Positions 37,393 to 47,237 are shown, numbered from the stretch's first letter. The stretch: 64,000 bases of DNA from Pseudomonas sp. GR 6-02 (GCF_001655615.1 NZ_CP011567.1:372001-436000); one strand, 5' to 3'. Notes: generated by a model from the letters alone, not told the origin. Made by a program: numbers and translations.

Positions 37393-39072
37393 TCAACGTT
37401 CGTGCACATACGTGCCTGGCGACGCCTCACCCGCGGGATAGGCCTTGTTGCCAAGGTTGGCGGGGGACTTCTTCAGTTTGCCCGAGCGTTCGGCCTGCCA
37501 CGCCTGCCAATGCAACCACCAGGAGTCGGTGTGCTTGGTGGAGTTTTCCATCCAGTCCTCGGCCTTGACCGGCATGTCGGTGCTGGTCATGTAGCGTGCT
37601 TTCGGATTGCCCGGCGGGTTCAGAATGCTCTGGATATGTCCGCTGCTGGACAGCACGAACTCGACCTTGCCGCCGAACAGTTGTGCCGACTTGTAGCAGG
37701 ACTTCCACGGGGTGATGTGATCGTTGGTGCCGGCCAGGGAAAAGATGTCGGCATCGACCTGTTTGAGGTCGATCGGTGTGCCGCACACTTCCAGTGCATT
37801 GGGGCGGATCAGTGGGTTGTTTTTGAACATCTCGATCAGGTCGCCGTGGAAAGCGGCCGGCAGGCGAGTGGTGTCGTTGTTCCAGAACAGAATGTCGAAC
37901 ACCGGTGGCTCGTTGCCCAACAGGTAGTTGTTGACCCAGTAGTTCCAGATCAAGTCGTTGGGACGCATCCAGGCGAAGACTTTCGCCATATCGCGACCTT
38001 CCAGCACACCGGCCTGGTAGGAGTGGCGCTTGGCGGCTTCGAGGGTCTGCTCGTCGACGAACAGGGCCACGTCGCTGTCGAGGGTGGTGTCGAGCACGCT
38101 GACCAGCAGCGTCAGGGCGTTTACTTTCTTCTCGCCGATCGCTGCGTAATGACCCAGCAGCGCGGTGCAGGTAATGCCGCCGGAGCAGGCACCGAGCATG
38201 TTCACGTCTTTGCTGCCGGTGATCGCGGTGACCACGTCGACCGCTTCCTTGAGCGCTTCGATGTAGGTCGACAGACCCCACTCGCGTTGTTCCTTGGTCG
38301 GGTTGCGCCAGCTGACGATGAACGTCTGCATGTTGTTGCGCAGGCAGAAGCGCGCCAGGCTCTTGTCCGGGCTGAGGTCGAAAACATAGAACTTGTTGAT
38401 TTGCGGCGGCACCACCAGCAGTGGGCGTTCATGCACTTGCTCGGTGATCGGCTTGTACTGGATCAGCTCCAGCACGTCGTTGCGAAAGACCACCGCGCCT
38501 TCGGTCACACCCAGGCTCTTGCCGACTTCGAACGCGCCCATGTTGACCTGGCTCGGCATCCCGCCGTTGTGGATCAGATCCTTGGCCAGATGAGAGAGGC
38601 CGTCGAGCAGGCTTTTGCCGCCGGTTTCGAAGAAGCGTTTGACCGCCGCCGGGTTGGCTGCCGTGTTGGTCGGGGCCATGGCTTCGGTCATGAGGTTGAT
38701 CACGAAATGCCCGCGAGCGACGTCCTTGGGCGAGAGATTGCTCTTATCGATCCAGGTATGGAGCTCCTTGCGCCACGCCAGATAAGTTTGCAAATAACGT
38801 TTGTAGAGAGGGTTCTGGCTCCAGGCCGGGTCGAGGAAACGGCGGTCGTCGCTTTGCGGTTGAAGCTCGGATTTTCCGAACAGCACGTTCTTGAGTTCGA
38901 TGCCGAAATGGGCGACGTGCCTGGCACTGTGGATGGGTTGTCTGATGGCCTGGGTCAGCACCATTCGGGCAGAGCCCAGTAGATCCTTTCTACGCAGCCC
39001 AACAACAGGATTCAGTCCCAAGGTATTTTCTGAAGCCTGGAATTTCAGGTCATCGTTTTGCTTGTTACTCAT
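37393..39072 (-). CDS. phaC1: Class II poly(3-hydroxyalkanoate) synthase 1
   Basis: Main mcl-PHA synthase, 559 residues. The lipase-like box GACSGG holds catalytic Cys296; Asp and His of the triad lie in TNDHITPWKSCYKSAQLFGG and SSSGHIQSILNPPGNP. N-terminus MSNKQNDDLKFQASENTLGLNPVVG. First gene of the phaC1-Z-C2-D operon, with a sigma-54 type promoter about 100 bases upstream. Confidence 0.97.
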   Translation of the reverse strand: MSNKQNDDLKFQASENTLGLNPVVGLRRKDLLGSARMVLTQAIRQPIHSARHVAHFGIELKNVLFGKSELQPQSDDRRFLDPAWSQNPLYKRYLQTYLAWRKELHTWIDKSNLSPKDVARGHFVINLMTEAMAPTNTAANPAAVKRFFETGGKSLLDGLSHLAKDLIHNGGMPSQVNMGAFEVGKSLGVTEGAVVFRNDVLELIQYKPITEQVHERPLLVVPPQINKFYVFDLSPDKSLARFCLRNNMQTFIVSWRNPTKEQREWGLSTYIEALKEAVDVVTAITGSKDVNMLGACSGGITCTALLGHYAAIGEKKVNALTLLVSVLDTTLDSDVALFVDEQTLEAAKRHSYQAGVLEGRDMAKVFAWMRPNDLIWNYWVNNYLLGNEPPVFDILFWNNDTTRLPAAFHGDLIEMFKNNPLIRPNALEVCGTPIDLKQVDADIFSLAGTNDHITPWKSCYKSAQLFGGKVEFVLSSSGHIQSILNPPGNPKARYMTSTDMPVKAEDWMENSTKHTDSWWLHWQAWQAERSGKLKKSPANLGNKAYPAGEASPGTYVHER

Positions 39073-39182
39073 CTACGACGCTCCATTGTCCTGAGGCGAG
39101 TACCTGAGCCCAGCTGTGTAGTCACACAGCAAACGCCAGGTACTACTGCTCGGGGTGACCGTTAATTGCGCATAGCTACAAA

Positions 39183-39199
39183 TGCACGGAACTTGCCAG
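39183..39199 (-). promoter_or_regulatory. Sigma-54 (-24/-12) promoter upstream of phaC1
   Basis: Read on the minus strand, CTGGCAAGTTCCGTGCA has GG and GC exactly ten bases apart and TGGCA at the -24 element. A sigma-54 promoter upstream of phaC1 has been proposed in P. aeruginosa, which supports it. The start point would be near 39172, giving a leader of about 100 bases. Confidence 0.7.
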
Positions 39200-39315
39200 C
39201 TCCATTGGTTACCCGAGTTTAATTTTTTTCGCAAGCGGGCCAATCGTTGACCCGGCAGCCAAGCATTCAAACAGATGGAATTAGAAAATGCCCTCTAAAT
39301 ACCTCGAGGCCTGAC

Positions 39316-39696
39316 CTAGAGCATCAGCTTGACGATCGACTCGTTCGGATCACGGGTCTTTCCGGCCGCTTTGAGTTCGGCAAGATAATCGTTCCACAGA
39401 TCCTCTTGGCGCACCGCCAACTGGTACAGATATTCCCAGGTGAACAGGCCGCTGTCGTGGCCGTCGTCGAAGGTCAATTTCAGTGCGTACTGACCGGCTG
39501 GTTCGACCTTGCTCAGGCCTACGCCGATCTTGCCAAATTGCAGGATAGGTTTGCCGTGGCCCTGGACCTCGGCGGAAGGAGAGTGCACGCGAAGGAATTC
39601 TGCGGGCAGGTGATACTCCTCGCCGGACGCGTATTTGAGCGTCAGGGTTTTCGAGGCTTTGTGCAGTTTGATGTCGGTGGGGAGTTGGGTCGTCAT
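39316..39696 (-). CDS. DUF971 family protein (gamma-butyrobetaine hydroxylase-like N-terminal domain)
   Basis: The ATG at 39696 gives 126 residues, the size of single-domain DUF971 proteins (MTTQLPTDIKLHKASKTLTLKY...). The domain is the zinc-binding-like N-terminal part of gamma-butyrobetaine hydroxylases but stands alone, so no oxygenase activity is expected. Conserved features are LPAEFLRVHSPSAEVQGHG, LTFDDGHDSGLFTWEYLY and EDLWNDYLAEL. Function unknown; some relatives are linked to iron-sulphur cluster carrier proteins. It lies downstream of hslVU on the same strand, after a REPIN. Confidence 0.85.
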   Translation of the reverse strand: MTTQLPTDIKLHKASKTLTLKYASGEEYHLPAEFLRVHSPSAEVQGHGKPILQFGKIGVGLSKVEPAGQYALKLTFDDGHDSGLFTWEYLYQLAVRQEDLWNDYLAELKAAGKTRDPNESIVKLML

Positions 39697-39743
39697 GGGG
39701 CCGATCTTCCGTTTGTATGAAGGCCCTGTGTCGGCGGGTGATC

Positions 39744-39876
39744 TGTGGCGAGGGAGCTTGCTCCCGCTCGGCTGCGTAGCAGTCGTAAATCCGGCGAATG
39801 AGGTCTTGTAGATAAACCGCATTCACCGACTTTGGGGCCGCTTCGCGACCCAGCGGGAGCAAGCTCCCTCGCCACA
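39744..39876. repeat. REPIN of the GGGAGC family
   Basis: The left arm from 39744 and right arm ending at 39876 are complementary over more than 20 bases (TGTGGCGAGGGAGCTTGCTC and complement). It fills the gap between hslU and the DUF971 gene. Confidence 0.9.
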
Positions 39877-39901
39877 GAAGCCCGCTCACACAGAATGAGA
39901 C

Positions 39902-41242
39902 CTACAGGATATAACGGGACAGGTCTTCGTTCTGCGCCAATTCGCCCAAGTGGCTATTGACGTAATCGGCATCGATCAGGATCGCCTTTTCGTCATGGGT
40001 GCTGGCCAGATCGCCGGCACTGAACGACACCTCTTCAAGCAGACGCTCCAGCAAGGTGTGCAGGCGACGGGCGCCGATGTTCTCGGTCTTCTCGTTGACC
40101 TGCCAGGCAATCTCGGCAATACGCTTGATGCCGTCCGGCTGGAACTCGATGAGCAGCCCTTCGGTTTTCAGCAGCGCGCAATACTGCTCGGTGAGAGAGG
40201 CATGCGGTTCGCTGAGGATACGCTCGAAATCTTCCGGGCTCAGGGCCTTGAGTTCGACCCGAATCGGCAGGCGACCTTGCAGCTCCGGCACCAGATCACT
40301 CGGCTTGCTCAGGTGGAATGCGCCAGAGGCGATGAACAGGATGTGGTCGGTCTTGACCATGCCCAGTTTGGTGTTGACGGTGCAGCCTTCGATCAGCGGC
40401 AGCAAGTCGCGCTGTACGCCTTCACGGGATACGTCGACGCCACCGGTATTGCCGCGCTTGGCGACCTTGTCGATTTCGTCGATGAACACGATGCCGTGCT
40501 GTTCGACAGCTTCCAGCGCCTTGGCCTTCAACTCTTCTTCGTTGACCAGGCGACCGGCTTCTTCGTCGCGAACCAGTTTCAGCGCTTCCTTGACCTTGAG
40601 CTTGCGGCTCTTGCGCTTGCCCTTGCCCATGTTGGCGAACAGGCTCTGCAACTGGTTGGTCATTTCTTCCATGCCCGGTGGCGCGGAGATATCGACGCCG
40701 GTGATTTCGGCGACTTCGATTTCGATCTCCTTGTCGTCCAGCTGACCTTCACGCAGGCGTTTGCGGAACAGCTGGCGGGTGTTGGAGTCCTGGGCCGGGG
40801 CGGCGTCTTCGTTGCTGAAACCCATGCGTGCCGGTGGCAGCAAGGCGTCGAGGATGCGTTCTTCGGCGGCGTCTTCGGCGCGGTGGCGAACCTTGGTCAT
40901 TTCCTGTTCGCGCAGCAGCTTGATCGCCGCGTCCGCCAGATCACGAATGATCGATTCGACGTCGCGGCCGACATAGCCCACTTCGGTGAATTTGGTCGCT
41001 TCGACTTTGATGAACGGAGCGTTGGCGAGTTTGGCCAGGCGACGGGCGATCTCGGTTTTACCGACGCCGGTCGGGCCGATCATCAGAATGTTCTTGGGGG
41101 TGACTTCGACGCGCAGCTCTTCGGGCAGCTGCATCCGGCGCCAGCGGTTGCGCAAGGCAATGGCGACGGCGCGTTTGGCATCGTCCTGGCCGATGATATG
41201 GCGATTGAGTTCGTGGACGATTTCACGGGGGGTCATGGGCAT
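39902..41242 (-). CDS. hslU: ATP-dependent protease HslVU, ATPase subunit HslU
   Basis: AAA+ unfoldase that feeds substrates to the HslV peptidase; cytoplasmic hexamer. 446 residues. Walker A is GPTGVGKTE near residue 56, Walker [12 protein letters not shown] near residue 253, and the pore loop motif is in [11 protein letters not shown]. The intermediate (I) domain, with [19 protein letters not shown], lies between residues 110 and 240. The C-terminal ending DLSRYIL, which docks into HslV, is present. It follows hslV by 54 bases in one operon. Confidence 0.98.
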   Translation of the reverse strand: MPMTPREIVHELNRHIIGQDDAKRAVAIALRNRWRRMQLPEELRVEVTPKNILMIGPTGVGKTEIARRLAKLANAPFIKVEATKFTEVGYVGRDVESIIRDLADAAIKLLREQEMTKVRHRAEDAAEERILDALLPPARMGFSNEDAAPAQDSNTRQLFRKRLREGQLDDKEIEIEVAEITGVDISAPPGMEEMTNQLQSLFANMGKGKRKSRKLKVKEALKLVRDEEAGRLVNEEELKAKALEAVEQHGIVFIDEIDKVAKRGNTGGVDVSREGVQRDLLPLIEGCTVNTKLGMVKTDHILFIASGAFHLSKPSDLVPELQGRLPIRVELKALSPEDFERILSEPHASLTEQYCALLKTEGLLIEFQPDGIKRIAEIAWQVNEKTENIGARRLHTLLERLLEEVSFSAGDLASTHDEKAILIDADYVNSHLGELAQNEDLSRYIL

Positions 41243-41296
41243 AGTAATTGGCGGTCCTCAAGCAAAAGTGAGCCGTGGCGCTAGGCCAAGACAGGC

Positions 41297-41827
41297 TTAC
41301 TCAGCGAGATCCTGCTCCTCGATGGTGATGTTGTGGTTGGTGAACACGCAGATGTCGCCAGCGATGCCCAAAGCGGTTTCGACGATTTCCCGGGCCGACA
41401 GGTCGGTCTTTTTCAACAGCGCGCTGGCCGCAGCCTGGGCGTAGCCGCCGCCGGAACCCATGGCGATCAGGCCTTCTTCAGGCTCAACCACGTCACCGTT
41501 GCCGGTGATGATCAGGGAGGCATCCTTGTTGGCGACCGCGAGCATGGCTTCGAGGCGGCTGAGGGAGCGGTCGGTGCGCCATTCTTTGGCGAGTTCGACA
41601 GCGGCGCGAACCAGGTGGCCCTGATGTTTTTCGAGTTGGCCTTCGAAACGTTCGAAGAGGGTGAAGGCGTCAGCGGTAGCCCCGGCAAAACCGGCGATAA
41701 CCTGACCGTGGTACAGGCGGCGAACTTTCTTCGCGTTGCCTTTCATCACGGTATTGCCGAGCGAAACCTGGCCGTCGCCGCCCATGACGACTTTGCCGTG
41801 GCGGCGAACTGAAACGATGGTGGTCAA
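41297..41827 (-). CDS. hslV: ATP-dependent protease HslVU, peptidase subunit HslV
   Basis: Proteasome-beta-type threonine peptidase. 176 residues. After removal of Met1 the catalytic Thr2 is exposed ([21 protein letters not shown]). Lys34-type and glycine-rich elements ([41 protein letters not shown]) are intact. First gene of the hslVU operon with a heat-shock promoter directly upstream. Confidence 0.98.
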   Translation of the reverse strand: MTTIVSVRRHGKVVMGGDGQVSLGNTVMKGNAKKVRRLYHGQVIAGFAGATADAFTLFERFEGQLEKHQGHLVRAAVELAKEWRTDRSLSRLEAMLAVANKDASLIITGNGDVVEPEEGLIAMGSGGGYAQAAASALLKKTDLSAREIVETALGIAGDICVFTNHNITIEEQDLAE

Positions 41828-41872
41828 GGGAGAGTCTCCACGCAGCGGGGCGAAAATGCCTTATGCCAACTC

Positions 41873-41899
41873 ATATGGGGGTGGTGGAGCGTTTTTCAA
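41873..41899 (-). promoter_or_regulatory. Sigma-32 heat-shock promoter of hslVU
   Basis: On the minus strand TTGAAA (41899-41894) and CCCCATAT (41880-41873) are separated by exactly 13 bases, a textbook RpoH promoter. The start would fall near 41865, giving a leader of about 38 bases before hslV. HslVU is a known heat-shock operon in proteobacteria. Confidence 0.92.
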
Positions 41900-41961
41900 C
41901 TGTAGGACGCGGCGGGGGACGAGCGGTGTGTCATTTGCGAAGGCGGGTGCAAGTGAATCCC

Positions 41962-42094
41962 TGTGGCGAGGGGGCTTGCCCCCGTTGGGGCGCGAAGCGG
42001 CCCTAAAGTCGGTCGCCGCGGTTGGCCAGACAGACCTTGGCGGTCGATTTTAGGGCCGCTTCGCGCCCCAACGGGAGCAAGCTCCCTCGCCACA
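41962..42094. repeat. REPIN of the GGGAGC family
   Basis: Outer arms from 41962 and ending at 42094 pair over about 20 bases with a few mismatches (GAGGGGGCTTGCCCCC against GGGAGCAAGCTCCC). A second long inner pairing, GGGGCGCGAAGCGGCCCTAA with its complement, makes an almost continuous cruciform. It sits between the SPOR-protein gene and the hslV promoter. Confidence 0.9.
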
Positions 42095-42125
42095 AAAGCA
42101 GATTGCTTCTGCCAGTACAGTGGGA

Positions 42126-42836
42126 TCAGCGGCTCTGGCGTTGTTGTAACAACAGGTTACTGAAGCCGCTGCCCGCCAGTTGCTTCTGGGCGGTGGTCAG
42201 TTGTTCGCGGTTGCTGAACGGGCCGACCAGCACCCGGTACCAGGTCTCGTCCTTCACCGTGCCGGATTCAACCGCCACGGCCTGACCCAGCAGGATGATC
42301 TGCGCCCGAACCTTGTCGGCATCGGCTTGCTTGCGGAACGAACCGGCCTGCAGGAAGAACTTGGTCACCGGCGCCGCTTTAGCCACCGGTGGCGCTGGCG
42401 GCGGAGTGATGCCGGCCAATGCCGCCTGAGCCCGGGCGGTGTCGATCTTCGCCGCTTCCGCAGGCGTCACCGGCGTGGTCGGCACGGCCGGCACCTGTGG
42501 CGTCGGCAGGGTTTTCTCCGGTACCGCATCCGGCGGCACGATCACTTCCGATTCCGGCAGCAAGGTGTAGAAGTCGTACTTCGGCTTCACCGGTTGCGTC
42601 GGGCTCGGCGGGGTCTTGTTGGCTTCGGCGATCTTGGTAGCTTTCTGCTGTTGCTCGACCTTCTCGCGCTTGACGCTGTCACTGCCCTTGCCCGGCTCCA
42701 GCTTCATCAGGAACACAATGAACGCGCCGACCGTCAGGCCGATGGCCATCCACAGCCAGCCCGGGATCGGTTGCTTTGCAGGAGCTTGGTAACGGCTGGC
42801 GCCACGCTTGGGTGCAGGTTTTTTCTTGGCAGCCAA
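42126..42836 (-). CDS. SPOR domain-containing inner-membrane protein (FtsN-like)
   Basis: 236 residues: a basic cytoplasmic N-terminus (AAKKKPAPKRGASRY), one transmembrane helix near residues 25-45 (WLWMAIGLTVGAFIVFLM), a Pro/Thr/Ala/Val-rich periplasmic linker and a C-terminal SPOR domain, about residues 158-232 (FFLQAGSFRKQADADKVRAQ; YRVLVGPFSNREQL), that binds denuded septal peptidoglycan. This is the architecture of FtsN. It uses a TTG start at 42836, one base after the argS stop, with GGAGCG eight bases upstream inside argS, so translation is coupled. The name ftsN is plausible but not proven. Confidence 0.9.
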   Translation of the reverse strand: MAAKKKPAPKRGASRYQAPAKQPIPGWLWMAIGLTVGAFIVFLMKLEPGKGSDSVKREKVEQQQKATKIAEANKTPPSPTQPVKPKYDFYTLLPESEVIVPPDAVPEKTLPTPQVPAVPTTPVTPAEAAKIDTARAQAALAGITPPPAPPVAKAAPVTKFFLQAGSFRKQADADKVRAQIILLGQAVAVESGTVKDETWYRVLVGPFSNREQLTTAQKQLAGSGFSNLLLQQRQSR

Positions 42837-42837
42837 C

Positions 42838-44574
42838 TTACATACGCTCCAGAGTTTCCAGACCCAAGAGTTCCAGGCCTTGCTTGAGAGTGCGGCCGGT
42901 CAACGCAGCAAGGCGCAAACGGCTCTGCATTTGCGCCGGGGTATCGGCGCCGAGGATCGGGCAGTTCTCGTAGAAACTGGAGAACAGGCCGGCAACATCG
43001 TACAGGTAGGTGCAGAGAATGTGCGGCGTGCCTTTGTCGGACACGTTATTCAGGATCTCGCCGAACTGCGCCAGTTTCGCCGCCAGCTCATGTTCGTGCG
43101 GCGCTTCGAGGACGATTTGCCCTTCGACTTCGCTGAAGTCCTTGCCGAGCTTGCGGAACACGCCGGCCACTCGGGTGTAGGCGTACAGCAGGTACGGTGC
43201 GGTGTTGCCTTCGAAGTTCAGCATCAGGTCGAAGTTGAAGCTGTAGTCGCTGGTGCGGTGCTTGGACAGGTCGGCGTACTTCACCGCGCCAATGCCCACG
43301 ACCTTGGCGATGTTGCGCAGCTCGTCTTCGGCCAACTCCGGGTTCTTCTCCTTCACCAGCGTGTAGGCGCGTTCCTGGGCTTCGGTCAGCAGGTCGATCA
43401 GCTTCACGGTGCCGCCGTCACGGGTTTTGAACGGGCGGCCATCGGCGCCGTTCATGGTGCCGAAGCCCATGTGTTCCATTTCCATCGGATGGGTTACGAA
43501 GCCGGCCTGACGCGCGACCTGGAACACCTGCTGGAAGTGCAGGGCCTGGCGCTGGTCAACGAAGTACAGCGCGCGATCGGCTTTCAGCACGCCGCTGCGG
43601 TAGCGCACGGCCGCCAGGTCGGTGGTGGCATAGAGGTAGCCGCCATCGGCCTTGACGATGATCACTGGCAGCGGTTCGCCCTCGGCGTTCTTGAACTCGT
43701 CGAGGAACACGCACTGGGCGCCGTTGCTCTCGACCAGCATGCCTTTGGCCTTGAGGTCGTTGACCACGTTGATCAGGTCGTCGTTATAGGCGCTTTCACC
43801 CATCACGTCGGCCATGGTCAGTTTGACGTTCAGCAGTTCGTAGATTTTCTGGCAGTGGGACAGCGAGATGTCCTTGAACTTGGTCCATAGGGCCAGGCAG
43901 TCCGGGTCGCCGGCTTGCAGCTTGACCACCAGGCCGCGGGCGCGGTCGGCGAACTCTTCGGACTCGTCGAAGCGCTGCTTGGCGGCGCGGTAGAAGTTTT
44001 CCAGGTCCGACAGCTCGTCGCTGGTGATCGGGTTTTCCTGCAGATAAGCCATCAGCATGCCGAACTGGGTACCCCAGTCGCCGACATGGTTCTGACGGAT
44101 CACGGTGTCGCCGAGGAACTCCAGCACCCGGGCCACGCCGTCGCCGATGATGGTCGAGCGCAAGTGGCCGACGTGCATCTCTTTGGCCAGGTTCGGGGCC
44201 GACAGGTCAACCACGGTGCGCTGCACCGGGCCGGCCTTGCGTACGCCGATGTGGTCGTCGGCCAGGGCCGCGTCCAGGCGGGTCGCCAGGGCTTGGGTGT
44301 TCTGGAAAAAGTTCAGGAAGCCAGGACCGGCAATTTCGGCTTTGGAGACGTTTTCGTCAGCCGGCAGCGCGGCGATGATTTTCTCGGCCAGGTCACGGGG
44401 CTTCATGCCGGCCGGTTTGGCCAGCATCATCGCGATGTTGCTGGCGAAGTCGCCGTGAGTCTTGTCACGGGAGTTTTCCACCTGGATCGCCGGCGACAGG
44501 CCTTCAGGCAACACACCTTCGTTGACGAGTTGGGTGATGGCTTGTTGGATCAGCTGGCGAATGGTGTCTTTCAT
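42838..44574 (-). CDS. argS: Arginyl-tRNA synthetase
   Basis: Charges tRNA-Arg with arginine; class I synthetase. The ATG at 44574 behind AGAGAAGA gives 578 residues starting [16 protein letters not shown]. The HIGH motif is HVGH in [14 protein letters not shown], and the KMSKS position is the relaxed [11 protein letters not shown] typical of many ArgRS. The C-terminal anticodon-binding helices end [10 protein letters not shown]. Followed within one base by the SPOR gene. Confidence 0.98.
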   Translation of the reverse strand: MKDTIRQLIQQAITQLVNEGVLPEGLSPAIQVENSRDKTHGDFASNIAMMLAKPAGMKPRDLAEKIIAALPADENVSKAEIAGPGFLNFFQNTQALATRLDAALADDHIGVRKAGPVQRTVVDLSAPNLAKEMHVGHLRSTIIGDGVARVLEFLGDTVIRQNHVGDWGTQFGMLMAYLQENPITSDELSDLENFYRAAKQRFDESEEFADRARGLVVKLQAGDPDCLALWTKFKDISLSHCQKIYELLNVKLTMADVMGESAYNDDLINVVNDLKAKGMLVESNGAQCVFLDEFKNAEGEPLPVIIVKADGGYLYATTDLAAVRYRSGVLKADRALYFVDQRQALHFQQVFQVARQAGFVTHPMEMEHMGFGTMNGADGRPFKTRDGGTVKLIDLLTEAQERAYTLVKEKNPELAEDELRNIAKVVGIGAVKYADLSKHRTSDYSFNFDLMLNFEGNTAPYLLYAYTRVAGVFRKLGKDFSEVEGQIVLEAPHEHELAAKLAQFGEILNNVSDKGTPHILCTYLYDVAGLFSSFYENCPILGADTPAQMQSRLRLAALTGRTLKQGLELLGLETLERM

Positions 44575-44708
44575 GGTCTTCTCTTTCGACCGCAGGCGCG
44601 GCGGCGCTTCAGTGCGCTGGTGGAAAAACTGGGCATTATCCGTTGCGAAGACGGGCTTGCCAACTATAGCGGGCAGGTTATGGATATGTGGTGACAAATC
44701 GGCCGCCT

Positions 44709-44785
44709 TCGCGGGCAAGCCTCGCTCCTACAGAGGCAGTGTGCGGATCAGCAAGATCCGTTGTAAGAGCGAGGTCTGCCCGCGA
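44709..44785. repeat. REPIN of the GCGGGCAAGCCTCGCTCC family
   Basis: Arms at about 44709-44733 and 44761-44785 are complementary over some 25 bases with a few mismatches. It lies between the priA 3' end and argS, which are read in the same direction. Confidence 0.82.
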
Positions 44786-44799
44786 TGGCGATTTTGAAA

Positions 44800-47019
44800 T
44801 CAATACAAATCGACCGGATCGACATCCAAAGACCAACGCACTGCCCGCCCACTGGGCATCTGCTCCAAAGCCAGCAACCAACTGCTCAACAATCGATGCA
44901 GTGGCGCCCGGGCCGTGGCTTGCAGCAATAACTGTGCGCGATAGCGCCCGGCCCGGCGCTCCATCGGTGCCGGAACCGGCCCCAGCAACTCGATGCCGGT
45001 CAGATGCTGTTCGGTCAGCAGTCGTTCGGCCTCACTGCACGCTTCATCGAGGAACCCTTCGGCCTGCCCCGGTTTGTGCGCTTCGGCCCGCAGCAGCGCG
45101 AGATGCGCAAATGGCGGCAACCCGGCGGAGCGGCGCTCGCTCAGCGCCTGTTCGGCGAAGGCGAAGTAGCCCTGTTCGGTCAGTTGCACCAGCAGCGGGT
45201 GGTCCGCCAGGTGCGTCTGGATGATCACTTTGCCCGGTTCTTCGGCCCGCCCCGCGCGCCCGGCGACCTGCACGATCAACTGCGCCATGCGCTCGCTGGC
45301 GCGGAAGTCACCGGAGAACAACCCGCCGTCGGCATCGAGAATCGACACCAGTGTCACCCGAGGAAAGTGGTGCCCTTTGGCAAGCATCTGTGTGCCGACC
45401 AGAATGCACGGCTGGCCTTTCTGGATGGTCGCGAACAACTGATTCATCGCGTCTTTGCGTGAAGTACTGTCGCGGTCGACCCGCAGCACCGGGACGTCCG
45501 GAAACAGAATCCCCAAGCGTTCCTCGGCACGCTCGGTACCGGCGCCCACGGGCCGCAAATCGACCTTGCCGCACTTCGGGCAATGCCGAGGCACGCGCTC
45601 GACGTAGCCACAATGATGGCAACGCAATTCGCCCGAGCGCTGGTGCACGGTCATTCGCGCGTCGCAACGCTGGCATTCAGACATCCAGCCGCAATCGTGG
45701 CAGAGCAGTGTCGGGGCGAACCCTCGACGGTTGAGGAACACCAGCACCTGCTGGCCGGCGGCGAGGGTCTGACCGATGGCTTGCTGCATCGGCCCGGAAA
45801 TGCCGCTGTCCAGTGGACGACTTTTCACGTCCAGGCGCAGGAAGCGCGGTTGCTTGGCACCACCGGCGCGCTCATTCAGGCGCAGCAGGCCGTAACGACC
45901 GGTGTAGGCGTTTTGCAGGCTTTCCAGCGAAGGCGTGGCGGAGCCGAGGACAATCGGGATGTTTTCCTGCCGGGCGCGAACCAGCGCCAGGTCGCGGGCG
46001 TGGTAGCGCAAGCCTTCCTGCTGTTTATAGGAGCCGTCGTGCTCTTCATCGATGATGATCAGGCCGGGGTTCTTCATCGGCGTGAACAGCGCCGAACGGG
46101 TGCCGATAATAATGTCGGCTTCGCCATCCCGCGCGGCCAGCCAGGCGTCCAGGCGCTCGCGGTCGTTGACGGCGGAGTGGATCAGCGCGATGCGTGCATT
46201 GAAGCGCTGTTCGAAGCGCGCCAGGGTTTGCGGGCCGAGGTTGATCTCCGGGATCAGCACCAGGGCTTGTTTGCCGGCCTCGAGGGTTTCGCGGATCAGT
46301 TGCAAATAGACTTCGGTCTTGCCGCTGCCGGTGACGCCGGCCAGCAGGAACGCGTGATAACTGTCGAACCCGGCGCGAATCGCTTCATAAGCGGCGCGCT
46401 GCTCCGGGTTGAGCGGCAATTCCGGTTGTGCCAGCCAGTGTTCGTGGCGAGCGCCGGGCGCGTGCCTGCGGATGTCTACCTGCACCAGATCCTTGGCCAA
46501 CAACAGATCGAGGCTGTCCTTGCTCAGCATCAGTTTGCTCAGCAACTGATGGGCGACGCCATGGGGATGTTGCGCCAGGGTCGCCAGGGCTTCGCGCTGC
46601 CTCGGGGCGCGGGCGATGCGCGGGTCATCGAGGCTGGCGCCGGGCGCGGCGGACCAGAACCGCTCCTGACGGGCTTCGGCCAGTTCACCCTGACGCAGCA
46701 ACACCGGCAGCGCCCAGCTCAACGTGTCGCCGAGGCTGTGCTGATAATACTGGGACGTCCACAGGCACAGCTTGAACAGCGCGGGTGGCAGCGGCGGTAC
46801 GGCATCGAGCAGGGCCAGCGCCGGTTTGAGCTTTTCTGTCGGGACTTCGCTGTGGTCGGTGATCTCCACCAGAATCCCGATCATCTCCCGCCGGCCGAAC
46901 GGCACCCGCAAACGCATGCCCGGGTGTAACTGGGCGCGCAGGACTCCAGCCGGGGCGCGATAGTCGAACAGGCGGCGCAGGGGCGAAGGCAGGGCGAGGC
47001 GCAGAATGGCGTTGGGCAC
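44800..47019 (-). CDS. priA: Primosomal protein N' (replication restart helicase PriA)
   Basis: 3'-5' DNA helicase that reloads the replisome at stalled forks. The GTG at 47019 gives 739 residues starting VPNAILRLALPSPLRRLFDY, matching pseudomonad PriA. Walker A GVTGSGKTEVY is near residue 224, the DEAH-type box DEEHDGSYKQQEG follows, and there are eight zinc-binding cysteines in CHDCGWMSECQRC and CHHCGYVERVPRHCPKC. The helicase motif LVGTQMLAKGHHFP is present. Divergent from rpmE. Confidence 0.97.
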   Translation of the reverse strand: MPNAILRLALPSPLRRLFDYRAPAGVLRAQLHPGMRLRVPFGRREMIGILVEITDHSEVPTEKLKPALALLDAVPPLPPALFKLCLWTSQYYQHSLGDTLSWALPVLLRQGELAEARQERFWSAAPGASLDDPRIARAPRQREALATLAQHPHGVAHQLLSKLMLSKDSLDLLLAKDLVQVDIRRHAPGARHEHWLAQPELPLNPEQRAAYEAIRAGFDSYHAFLLAGVTGSGKTEVYLQLIRETLEAGKQALVLIPEINLGPQTLARFEQRFNARIALIHSAVNDRERLDAWLAARDGEADIIIGTRSALFTPMKNPGLIIIDEEHDGSYKQQEGLRYHARDLALVRARQENIPIVLGSATPSLESLQNAYTGRYGLLRLNERAGGAKQPRFLRLDVKSRPLDSGISGPMQQAIGQTLAAGQQVLVFLNRRGFAPTLLCHDCGWMSECQRCDARMTVHQRSGELRCHHCGYVERVPRHCPKCGKVDLRPVGAGTERAEERLGILFPDVPVLRVDRDSTSRKDAMNQLFATIQKGQPCILVGTQMLAKGHHFPRVTLVSILDADGGLFSGDFRASERMAQLIVQVAGRAGRAEEPGKVIIQTHLADHPLLVQLTEQGYFAFAEQALSERRSAGLPPFAHLALLRAEAHKPGQAEGFLDEACSEAERLLTEQHLTGIELLGPVPAPMERRAGRYRAQLLLQATARAPLHRLLSSWLLALEQMPSGRAVRWSLDVDPVDLY

Positions 47020-47086
47020 GCGATTGTTTACTCGGTGAAGGGGTGATGAAGAAGGCCGGGAGCCTAGCAGACGGTCGGATTTGTGT

Positions 47087-47237
47087 CCTCCATCAGGAAA
47101 GCGTTCAAGTGTTGACGAGTGGATTTTAATGCCAGGCAAGGCGCTACGACGACTCATAGCGCGCTATGGGGAGGAGTAGCAACGCAGCATGGCGTTAAAA
47201 GACGCCGTCAACATTGAACAGTCTTTCCTGATGGAGG
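47087..47237. repeat. 151-bp near-symmetric palindrome upstream of rpmE (possible MITE-like element)
   Basis: Perfect 15-base terminal inverted repeats (CCTCCATCAGGAAAG at 47087-47101 and its complement at 47223-47237). A perfect 14-base palindrome CATAGCGCGCTATG sits at the exact centre (47155-47168). Symmetric matches occur between, such as GTTCAA/TTGAAC, GTTGACG/CGTCAAC and TTTTAA/TTAAAA. The whole could form a large cruciform or RNA hairpin. No clear target duplication is visible at the ends. An ATG at 47129 opens 16 codons inside, which I do not treat as a gene. Confidence 0.75.

Noticed and set aside
47129..47179. 16-codon frame inside the palindrome upstream of rpmE
   Set aside because: No ribosome site fits the ATG, and the symmetry of the element accounts for the sequence.
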